A stretch of DNA of 64,000 nucleotides. Origin: Macrostomum hystrix (taxonomy: Eukaryota; Platyhelminthes; Macrostomidae). Positions 32,836-42,270 of this stretch are shown here, piece by piece. The position numbers and the translations under genes are program-made. The notes under the pieces are model-generated. The model was not told where the DNA came from. It searched no databases and saw nothing but the letters and a program-made list of their open reading frames with translations. The stretch's first letter is position 1. Every line of letters starts with the position of its first letter. The DNA is taken from the NCBI GenBank assembly GCA_950097015.1, contig CATNEN010000032.1, forward strand, positions 2,022,501 through 2,086,500. The letters run 5' to 3'.

Positions 32836-35800
32836 CTATTGTAGCAGCAGAATCCTAATGCTCTGCAGGGCGGCAGAGGTGCTACCGGCTCCGAACACGT
32901 ACATAGCCCTGTCCCCGTTCACAACGGCGCTTGGATAGTAAATACCGTTCGGGTTGAGGGAGGAGCAGTAGTTGAACCACCAGCCGCCGTTGCCATTTAG
33001 GCTAATTGAGCACGAGCCAGAGGGGCGCATATCATTGTCCTGATCCATTGTGGAGAACTTCATGCCATTGTGGTAGTAGAGAGGGTTATCGGTTGTGTTT
33101 GAGCTGCCAGAGAGATATGATGCGAAATTCATTATGTATTTGGTGCTGGCGTTGCCCACAGTGAAGTTGGCGTACTCGAAAGCGTACAAGACATTCGACC
33201 AGGTGACGGCTTCCACTCGGATGAGTCTGGGAGTGCTTCCTGTCAGCTGGTTGATAGTGCGAAGTCCTGGGCGGTGGGCATATAGTGTGTGCAGTTTAAA
33301 ATTAAAATAATAATTTCAGGAGGGCTGTGGGCAATGGCACATCATTGCGAGGAGGCAATTCTGCCGATTTCACTGACTCCTGAGCACACGCATACACAGA
33401 TAACGTACGCAGGCACTCACTCACACAGGGTTTGTACATCTAACCTGACTTTCTCATCGTCAGACAGTGTACATTCTCACTGTGCCTTGGAGGTTGGCCC
33501 TCAATGGCTTAAATTGCACGACAAGCCCCCAAGCCTTCTCTCCGCGGCTGCGCCCCAAATGAATGTGACCTCACCGCGGAATCGAGCTCAGGGACATTGG
33601 TGCGAAATGCAGACGCGTTAACCGTTCTGCGACTCACGCCCAACTCGTTTGTTTTCGGGTTTTGTTTTCGAGCTTTCGGGTTCTGCCGAGAAGTTTGAAC
33701 TGAACTCACCGATCCAAAAGTCCGACTCATCACCGAATCCGTTTTCATACTCTGTCCAGGTGCGAGCGAAGCTCAAACTGCCTTTGGAGCGCTGCTGAAT
33801 GACCCGGAATATTCGACTGCCGACCACAGCGAACGTGTCTGCGTGCGAGCAGTGTGTAAGTTAGCCCATGATCGTGATTCTTTCCTGTACTCCAGATATT
33901 TCCGACAAAATGCGAGCTGCTATAGATCACCACTTTGTCCCGTCAAGGAGGGATTCAATTGTCAGTTTTGAGTGATTGAATGTGTAGGCCATTATGAGGT
34001 GAAGCAACCTGAAGGTATGAGGTGTAGCAACCTGAAGGTATGAGGTGTAGCAACCTGAAGGTATGTGGTGTAGCAAACTGAAGGTATGTGGTGTAGCAAC
34101 CTGAAGGTATGAGGTGTAACAACCTGAAGGTATGAGGTGAAGCAACCTGAAGGTATGAGGTGTAGCAACCTGAAGGTATGAGGTGTAGCAACCTGAAGGT
34201 ATGAGGTGTAACAACCTGAAGGTATGAGGTGAAGCAACCTGAAGGTATGAGGTGTAGCAACCTGAAGGTATGAGGTGTAGCAACCTGAAGGTATGTGGTG
34301 TAGCAACCTGAAGGTATGAGGTGTAACAACCTGAAGGTATGAGGTGAAGCAACCTGAAGGTATGAGGTGTAGCAACCTGAAGGTATGAGGTGTAGCAACC
34401 TGAAGGTATGTGGTGTAACAAACTGAAGGTATGTGGTGTAGCAAACTGAAGGCATGAGGTGTAACAACCTGAAGGCATGAGGTGTAGCAACCTGAAGGTA
34501 TGAGGTGTAACAACCTGAAGGTAAGATGTGTAGCATCATAGCATCATGTAGCTGAAGGTATAAGGTGTAGCAAACTGAAGGTATGAGGTGTAACAGGTGA
34601 GATAAGCAGTACTTTAATCATTTGTATGCTTTTAATGCTCACATTTTAATGATTTTAATTGATTGCTGCCATGAATCTCCTACACTGTATATTGCCCAAA
34701 AGACTATAGATATTAATCTATCATTAAGAAATGCTCATGAAGAGAACAAATGTTAATACAAAATTTCGTCGTCTTATTTACTCTTTGCAATGTGCAGCTA
34801 GACCCATTAAAAAATGTCATTAGGCCGAATTAAAAGAGCAGTTAATTGGGACTTGGAACTCACTGTACATGTCCTCCAAGTATCGTCGAACCACAATAGC
34901 CGTCGGGTAGGCCCGTTTAATATCGGCGCTCTTCGCCGCAGAGAACAGACAGAGCTTGGTGTCGGCACGAAGGCGATGGCGGCGCAGAGGCTGAAGTCAA
35001 AGAAGTTGCAGCGCACAGCACATTCTGTCAGTGAGACAGCCGGCGTTGAAGTCAGTGCAGCGCTGGTCATCGCTGAGACCGGGTCGCTTGAGAACACTGT
35101 GACGTGATGTAATGGGTGATAATGATTTCAAATAAGCATGTGAACTAGTTAATCGAATAATTACCTTAAGTACATCCACATACTGGAATTCTAGCCTTGT
35201 ACCTGTCTGACATAGCTCACAATAGACCACGCTATATTCCCCCTCCCCACTAGGGATAGACCACGCTATATTCCCCCTTCCCACTAGGGATAGACCACGC
35301 TATATTCCCCCACTAGGGATAGACCACGCTATATTCCCCCACTAGGGATAGACCACGCTATATTCCCCGACTAGGGATAGACGACGCTATATTCCCCCAC
35401 TAGGGATAGACCACGCTATATTCCCCCACTAGGGATAGACCACGCTATATTCCCCGACTAGGGATAGACGACGCTATATTCCCCCACTAGGGATAGACCA
35501 CGCTATATTCCCCCACTAGGGATAGACCACGCTATATTCCCCCACTAGGGATAGACCACGCTATATTCCCCCTTCCCACTAGGGAAAGACCACGCTAGAT
35601 TCCCCCACTAGGGATAGACCACGCTATATTCCCCCTTCCCACTAGGGATAGACCACGCTATATTCCCCCTTCCCACTAGGGATAGACCACGCTATATTCC
35701 CCCTTCCCACTAGGGATAGACCACGCTATATTCCCCCACTAGGGATAGACCACGCTATATTCCCCCTTCCCACTAGGGATAGACCACGCTATATTCCCCC

Positions 35801-36803
35801 ACTAGGGATAGACCACGCTATATTCCCCGACTAGGGATAGACGACGCTATATTCCCCCACTAGGGATAGACCACGCTATATTCCCCCTTCCCACTAGGGA
35901 AAGACCACGCTATATTCCCCCACTAGGGATAGACCACGCTATATTCCCCCTTCCCACTAGGGATAGACCACGCTATATTCCCCTTTCCCACTAGGGATAG
36001 ACCACGCTATATTCCCCCTTCCCACTAGGGATAGACCACGCTATATTCCCCCTTCCCACTAGGGATAGACCACGCTATATTCCCCCTTCCCACTAGGGAT
36101 AGACCACGCTATATTCCCCCTTCCCACTAGGGATAGACCACGCTATATTCCCCCACTAGGGATAGACCACGCTATATTCCCCCACTAAGGATAGACCACG
36201 CTATATTCCCCCACTAGGGATAGACCAAATACCCAATACATAGTATTTCAAATACCCACTGCCTAATTCACGATTGCTGCCACACCAAATGACCGATTTT
36301 CGTGAATGCCCACCATATGAATCAAGCCTTTCCACCCCTTAGGATGAACTATCGACGAGATATTCAGTGATTCTTGTCGAAGATCCTGGTGACATGGACA
36401 ACTAAACAGTGCTCTCTTTAAACCCCTCGCCGGCAATGTTATATCTTGTTGGTTTTTGCTATCAGACACCACGACGAGAATCGTTGAATATCTCGACGAT
36501 GCCGATGTTTTGGGAGTCAGGAAGTTGTTTAGTCGGATAGAGCGGAAAATTTTAGCACGCGATTTCTATTTTCAAGGTTATTGGTTGAATATTTTGGGAG
36601 ATGTGGGTATATGTGAGACAAATACGGGTATTGACATGCTCCTTAAGGTATTCTACTCTAAATTTAAATCTGCTAAAAATGGTTGAAACTGAAAGTTAGA
36701 TATAACTATAGACTGAAAGCTTACCCGATGCTGCAGCTGTTGCTGCTAAACACAAGAAGATGATCGCGGCGTGACTACCACTGCGTTGAAAATGATTCGT
36801 CAT
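32836..36803 (-). CDS. Secreted PAN-like + fibrinogen-domain protein 2
   Basis: Minus-strand exons: 36803-36725 (signal peptide, IIFLCLAATAAAS), 35096 to 34869 or 34864 (PAN-like, SLTECAVRCNFFDFSLC), 33838-33710 and 33266-32836 (fibrinogen domain: FRVIQQRSKGSLSFARTW, EYENGFGD, FWIG, GLRTINQL, FSTMDQDNDMRPSGSC, GGWWFNYC, NPNGIYYP). Introns are phase 1 as in the first such gene. One joint is uncertain: the strong PAN-exon donor GTGAGT (after 34864) gives phase 0 and does not fit exon 33838. A weaker donor GTACAG (after 34869) fits and gives 288 aa. An unseen microexon is the alternative. The introns hold two minisatellites, a foldback element and a SINE. Confidence 0.8.
33303..33645 (-). mobile_element. 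SINE family 1, copy B, in intron of fibrinogen-domain gene 2
   Basis: Near full-length minus-strand copy. Plus-strand order is (aat)n tail complement, aggagggctgtgggcaatgg, tgactcctgagcacacgcat, ctttctcatcgtcagacagt, ccccaagccttctctccgcg, aatcgagctcagggacattg (B box complement), then acgcgttaaccgttctgcga at the tRNA-like 5' end. It sits between the two fibrinogen exons, in the same strand sense as the gene. Confidence 0.87.
33993..34597. repeat. 23-bp minisatellite in fibrinogen gene 2 intron
   Basis: About 25 copies of a 23-bp unit containing tgtagcaacctgaaggtat. Variants tgaagcaacc, tgtaacaacc and tgtagcaaac recur in a set order, showing multi-unit duplication. The 23-bp period leaves all three minus-strand frames open, which produces three overlapping repetitive open frames that are not genes. 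Confidence 0.95.
35219..36232. repeat. 29/34-bp two-length minisatellite
   Basis: About 32 copies of a unit with the core gatagaccacgctatattcc. Two lengths alternate irregularly: 29 bp (cccccactagg) and 34 bp, with an inserted ttccc (ccccttcccactagg). A third variant (ccccgactagg followed by gacgacgct) occurs three times in the same neighbourhood pattern. It lies in intron 1 of fibrinogen-domain gene 2. Confidence 0.95.
36240..36690 (+). mobile_element. Foldback/MITE-like element, copy 4
   Basis: Most complete copy: terminus tttcaaatacccactgcct (from 36246), left arm ccaccatatgaatcaagcct and gacgagatattcagtgattc, right arm cgttgaatatctcgacgatg, gaagttgtttagtcggatag and attttgggagatgtgggtat. 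Left and right arms are imperfect reverse complements. It follows the 29/34-bp array without a gap, within intron 1 of fibrinogen-domain gene 2. Confidence 0.65.
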
Positions 36804-36892
36804 AGTTGCTTGCTGATGCTGTTTTAGCTGTTGCTATGATCTCAAGAGATGCTTATAACTAATGAGAAACTTGTTCATCCAACTCATGAGGA

Positions 36893-36899
36893 TTATATA
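36893..36899 (-). promoter_or_regulatory. TATA box of fibrinogen-domain gene 2
   Basis: Minus-strand tatataa, 90 bp upstream of the ATG at 36803. Confidence 0.6.
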
Positions 36900-36904
36900 C
36901 TCAT

Positions 36905-37734
36905 CAGAAATGTTTGATGATTGAATTTAGCATCCATCACTCCTCACATCCGTGCAAACAACGTAACCATCAAGGCTAAAACGTTTTGCGTCGCTCTGGC
37001 TCGCGATTTAATGACAATGGCGCAGGCGGAATATTGGTCAATAATTTATGCACTTCCAAACCAGTTGATACGAGGGTAAATCGCTTGTGCAGAACCCGCC
37101 TACGAGTAGAAATAACTTATGATTTTTGCATGCCTATATAGGGACTAACTGACAGTATTGAAAGCAAAAATATTTTATTGCTAGGCAACACTGGCTCATA
37201 AAATTTGAGTCGTGCTAATACCCCAACCAAAGCCTCTGCCTAAAGCCACGCAATGTTCCGCTCTTGGCCTGTCTATCTGAGAGATATCTAGTGAGCCAGT
37301 ACTGAGTCACGGAACTGCATTGTCGTGAATATATCTAGTGAGCCAGTACTGAGTCACGTGGCTAGATGATCTACTCGTACAACTAACCAGTGTATTTTTC
37401 ACAGAGCTGGAAAGCCCTGGCTTATAAAAAAGTGTCAATACAGAGAACCTATTTCGGGCCAGCCCGAGCATCTGTAAAGCATTTTTATTTCTATAAGACA
37501 AAACTTTAGGGTGATCATTCCATTGGACGAATGTTCACCCAATGAACATACATGATAAACAGCTAGCAGCATTCTCGATAAGTAATTTACAGTTCGTTAA
37601 ATACAACGCAAAATAGTTAATCATAGAGGATTCATTGTGAACTTGATATATATTTGTAAGTTCATATTTTGACCTGGAATCTGAGTAGCGATGCAAGTAG
37701 CGAGTTGCGAATAATATATACGAAATTTATTCAT
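36905..37734. other. Intergenic with a short direct duplication
   Basis: AT-rich sequence between two minus-strand genes. The phrase tctagtgagccagtactgag followed by tcacg occurs at about 37287 and again at about 37332, 45 bp apart. No gene recognised. Confidence 0.55.
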
Positions 37735-40700
37735 TCAGTTGCCGTGAAGCTTGCACGGTACTTTTGGTCGCTGAACCAGCGTACCGATGATCTGGTTCTG
37801 GAAGGTAAACACTTTGATGCGATCGAACACAAATAGAAACACCAGCAGCATTGACACGTACTGGACCCAAGCCCACTTGATCAGATGCCAGAAGCCTGGC
37901 AAGTACATAATCCTCGCAGGCGGATAGTGCACGGTGGCGTTTAGCCTAAACGGCTCGTTGGTCGGTCGGCCAGTTTCCCATACGTACAGAGCGTGCTCGA
38001 ACATCGTGCTCACTGGGTGGGATTGAGGTGCGACTTAGTGTTTTCTACTTTGATTCTCTAATCCCAGAAAAATAATATACTCGTACATTAGCTAGATTCT
38101 CTAACCCCACAAACATAATGTACATTAGCTATATTCTCTAACCCCACAAACATAATGTACATTAGCTAGATTCTCTAACCCCACAAATATAATATACATT
38201 AGCTAGATTCTCTAACCCCACAAACATAATGTACATTAGCTATATTCTCTAACCCCACAAACATAATAAACATTAGCTAGATTCTCTGACCCCACAAACA
38301 TAATATACATTAGCTAGATTCTCTAACCCCACAAACATAATATACATTAGCTAGATTCTCTAACCCCACAAACATAATATACATTAGCTAGATTCTCTAA
38401 CCCCACAAACATAATATACATTAGCTAGATTCTCTAACCCCACAAACATAATATACATTAGCTAGATTCTCTAACCCCACAAACATAATATACATTAGCT
38501 AGATTCTCTAACCCCACAAACATAATGTACATTAGCTAGATTCTCTAACCCCACAAACATAATGTACATTAGCTAGATTCTCTGACCCCACAAACATAAT
38601 ATACATTAGCTAGATTCTCTGACCCCACAAACATAATATACATTAGCTAGATTCTCTGACCCCACAAACATAATAAACATTAGCTAGATTCTCTAACCCC
38701 AAATCTCCGAATCTCCGAAATCTCCGAACACCAGCAGCATTGACACGTACTGGACCCAAGCCCACTTGATCAGATGCCAGAAGCCTGGCAAGTACATAAT
38801 CCTCGCAGGCGGATAGTGCACGGTGGCGTTTAGCCTAAACGGCTCGTTGGTCGGTCGGCCAGTTTCCCATACGTACAGAGCGTGCTCGAACATCGTGCTC
38901 ACTGGGTGGGATTGAGGTGCGACTTAGTGTTTTCTACTTTGATTCTCTAATCCCAGAAAAATAATATACTCGTACATTAGCTAGATTCTCTAACCCCACA
39001 AACATAATGTACATTAGCTATATTCTCTAACCCCACAAACATAATGTACATTAGCTAGATTCTCTAACCCCACAAATATAATTGTGACGTTGTCACTTGT
39101 TGAAGGCATCCCTGCGCCCCTACAATATTACTCTATGCGTTGATTATATGCTTAATTTCCAAATTATGTACTTGCGAGGGCCGTTTTAGCTCATCGTATC
39201 ATATTATCCAATTCTGTTAATTTATATTAGTAAGTCAAATTATTAGTGCGCTACTGTCAGTAACCATAAACGTATATCGCGCCACTCTAGCTATTTACTA
39301 CGCGTATCGTAATGTATTTTCCCCCCGGCCAATGAGCGTGCGAGCTCTGGTTGGCCGGAAGTATCGATCGCTGTGTTTTTCAATCAGCCTAGTTTACTTA
39401 ACCAAGGGCTTCAGGCCCGCTCGCGCTTTACTTTCCTTTCGTGCGGCTTTCTTTCCTTCCCGCTCGCGCTCCACTGGTTCTGGTTCTGCGCTCCACTGGT
39501 TCTTTCTTCCTCACTTTCGTTCTTGCGCTCTTCCGTTATCGCCATTCTCGCTCTTCTACGTTTCGTGCCGCGACTTTTCTCACTCACTACACTCCACTAC
39601 ATTCGGTTCTGACACTCACCATTACGAGCTCCTACGCCTTACATTACACCCTGCTTGTCGACGTCCCAGTGCATACGGAATAAAAGTGCTACCGCTACGT
39701 CACCAACATTACTGACTTTGAATTGCCGAACTTACAATTGCCGCTGCTCAGACTTCGATTTCGTCCTTTGTGTTTAATCGTCACAATAATATACATTAGC
39801 TAGATTCTCTAACCCCACAAACATAATGTACATTAGCTATATTCTCTAACCCCACAAACATAATAAACATTAGCTAGATTCTCTGACCCCACAAACATAA
39901 TATACATTAGCTAGATTCTCTAACCCCACAAACATAATATACATTAGCTAGATTCTCTAACCCCACAAACATAATATACATTAGCTAGATTCTCTAACCC
40001 CACAAACATAATATACATTAGCTAGATTCTCTAACCCCACAAACATAATATACATTAGCTAGATTCTCTAACCCCACAAACATAATATACATTAGCTAGA
40101 TTCTCTAACCCCACAAACATAATGTACATTAGCTAGATTCTCTAACCCCACAAACATAATGTACATTAGCTAGATTCTCTGACCCCACAAACATAATATA
40201 CATTAGCTAGATTCTCTGACCCCACAAACATAATAAACATTAGCTAGATTCTCTGACCCCACAAACATAATAAACATTAGCTAGATTCTCTAACCCCACA
40301 AACATAATAAACATTAGCTAGATTCTCTGACCCCACAAACATAATACATTAGCTACCTTAAGGTAGATTCTCAAAACCACAAGCTGAATGTGCATAAGCA
40401 AGATTCTCTATTCCCACAAGGATCATGTACATCAACTACCGTCTCGTTTACTGACTTTTGTTGCATTAAAAAGTCGAATAAACTAGATTATCTTGACTCT
40501 CATCAAAATGAATTTACATTAACTATGTTTTGATCTTACCCCGCAAACAGATGGTACATTAGCTGAGAAATTTAAGAAAAGCAAAGCCTTCGCCATTTCG
40601 TTTTTGATAGTCGGAGAAAATCTTCGACAACTGATAATCCGAGCTGATGACGTTAGTGCCGGGCACGACGGACACCTGCTGCGGAGATTGAACGAATCTT

Positions 40701-41451
40701 ATTGCTTTTAAAATTTCCTAATTTTCGTCTTATTCGTAATAAATAGTTCTGAAGTCTCACATTGTAGCGCACATCGGTGCCTGTATACTTTAGCGGAGTT
40801 TTCTGTTTGAAGCTCAGCTGGCCGCTGGCCGACAGAGAAGCTCCCGGCCGACTTGACGAATAGTCCAAATAGGCCATGCACTGCATCGCGAATGAGGACA
40901 TTTTCTGCGGAGTTCGGAGACAATTTAGCCGAATTAATTACACTGAGTCAATAACAGGATTTACGTGGACCGATAATATAATTCCACCCTATCCATAGCA
41001 GTATTTTTCATAATCCATAGCGGGATTCCCTTCGATCGATAACGGAATTCCCTTCGATCGATAGCGGGATTTCCCTTCCGTCAATAACAGGGTTCCCTTC
41101 AATCGATGATAGGATTCGCTTTAGAGAGTAGCAGCGATCTCTCTTTCATCTATAAATACATTCTATGATTCTATTACTTCTATAGCAGCTTACGGTCAAT
41201 TCGTAGTCAAATAAAAGGATGAGCTTTGCTGCCAGAATGTTCTCGCTAGATGCGAGTGGAGCCTCAATCTGGACATGCAACGATTCGTATTTTCCGTCCA
41301 AGTTGGAGTCAACCTCAGTGACCTTCATTTGTACAACCAGAAGGTTTGCCTGCTGCAGGGCATTCAGATTTGACATCGTGCTCCAGGTCCACTGGCTTGT
41401 ACTGGTGCTGAGCAGCAAAATAGCCTGGTACTTGAACCGCACATCGGGCTG
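37735..41451 (-). CDS. TMEM231: TMEM231 (ciliary transition-zone protein), N-terminus not found
   Basis: Minus-strand exons 41451-41194, 40904-40761, 40678-40594 and 38012-37735 join in phase to 254 aa; the family is about 315 aa, so some 60 N-terminal residues are missing. Recognisable pieces in order: QPDVRFKYQAILLL, WSTMSNLNALQ, LASSENILAAKLILLFDYEL, MQCMAYLDYSS, LSFKQKTPLKY, NVISSDYQLSKIFSDYQKRN, WETGRPTNEPFRLNATVHYP, GFWHLIKWAWVQYVSMLLVF and DRIKVFTFQNQIIGTL. TMEM231 is a two-pass membrane protein of the B9/MKS barrier at the cilium base. The last intron appears to be GC-AG (donor GCGAAG at 40593). A stop TAG lies in frame just upstream of the first exon given here, either as part of the acceptor (CTTAG|CAG) or as a nonsense change. 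A Gypsy element lies 180 bp further upstream. Confidence 0.8.
38693..38901 (-). pseudogene. Duplicated, truncated copy of the TMEM231 terminal exon
   Basis: 38727-38901 repeats the first part of the terminal exon (37827-38012) without a visible difference, including its splice acceptor (CCACCCAG). It breaks off inside the second membrane segment after WVQYVSMLLVF and then reads GDFGDSEIWG to a stop at 38693. The duplication continues through the adjoining minisatellite. It could act as an alternative, closer terminal exon giving a protein without the last 30-35 residues. Confidence 0.85.
39083..39785 (+). mobile_element. Solo LTR, 703 bp
   Basis: Begins tgtgacgttgtcac and ends aatcgtcaca, giving TG...CA ends and a 7-bp inverted terminus (tgtgacg/cgtcaca). 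It is flanked on both sides by ataat (39078-39082 and 39786-39790), a 5-bp target duplication. It splits a 37-bp repeat unit. Poly(A) signal aataaa at 39679 fits plus orientation. No internal retrotransposon sequence is left, as after LTR-LTR recombination. The open frames within it are not genes. Confidence 0.88.
40975..41130. repeat. Degenerate 25-30 bp repeat in TMEM231 intron
   Basis: Four to five diverged units of the type gatagcgggattcccttcgatc (for example from 41040, 41062 and 41085), between the exons at 40904 and 41194. Confidence 0.7.
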
Positions 41452-41631
41452 CTAAGTGTAGAAGTCCTCCTTCTTCCAAAAGCCTGTTCGGTTTTATGGA
41501 ATATTTGCATATACATTCTGTCAGTTCCAAGACTATATAATATTTTTTTGTTTATCTCTTATATCGGAGTAAAAAGTTTTCGTGGGAAAATAAGTGATTC
41601 AATTTGAACAACAATCATCGGTTGATGATAG

Positions 41632-41885
41632 TGTGACGAATAAATGTAAGGATGTTATGTAATTAAGTTTGTTAGTATATTGTCAAAGTGCTCTCGATGC
41701 ACACACGCTGGTTACAAGAAAAATATACATACGTTGCTTTTTAAAAAGGCTTCTTAGACTGATACAGTATAACAATAATTAGTAACCACGCATAGCAAAT
41801 AAATAATCTTGACCGCAACTTAATATGTATGAATTATTAAAATAAAATAATAAGCAATTAACTGACTCAAAGTTACACCGTCACA
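41632..41885 (-). repeat. 3' LTR of the Gypsy element
   Basis: 254 bp, minus orientation. Contains aataaa within the sequence ataaaataataagcaatt on the plus strand; termini tgtgacg and cgtcaca. Confidence 0.93.
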
Positions 41886-42270
41886 CCCGCCTCCCTCCCG
41901 AAAAGGCGGTAGGTGGGCGCAAAAAAATCGAAAGCATTAAATTACGATAAATAGCTAGTATAAATGTCTCTAAGCGTCGAACAACGTGAAAGGGTGTTTA
42001 AAAACGAAGCAAACTAAATTTTTCTTCGCAAGCAACCTACTACGAGTAATATTGCTGGAAACGACAATCGAAAACGAATATTCTTGGTCACAAAATTGGC
42101 ACGAAAATATTTGACTGATTTAGGAAATTAAAATGCACTGAAGTTTATGGCGGAAACACGATATGAAAAAATATTGATTTAGAGATATTTGTTAGAACTG
42201 TTTTAGTATTGATTATAGTCCAAGTTATCATATAAAAATTTCTGACTAGATCGTTGTACGATGTGGTGCT

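Larger units (their letters stand above)
38060..40350. repeat. 37-bp minisatellite in TMEM231 last intron
   Basis: Units of 37 bp containing cattagctagattctctaac and cccacaaacataatata. There are two blocks, about 38060-38700 and 38945-40350; the second is interrupted by a 703-bp solo LTR. Variants (gctatattc, ctctgacc, aataaac, aatgtac) occur in the same order in both blocks, which shows that the blocks are duplicates of each other together with the exon piece. Confidence 0.95.

Noticed and set aside
33927-34539. Three overlapping repetitive minus-strand frames
   Set aside because: All three frames of the same 23-bp minisatellite within an intron; a 23-bp period opens all frames if none has stops.
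35219-36232. tagggata words resembling a homing endonuclease site
   Set aside because: Only the first eight bases agree; the rest of the site is absent and the word is part of the minisatellite unit.
39332-39715. 127-codon Ser/Leu/Phe-rich frame
   Set aside because: It lies inside the solo LTR, has no recognised domain and overlaps two other frames of similar length.
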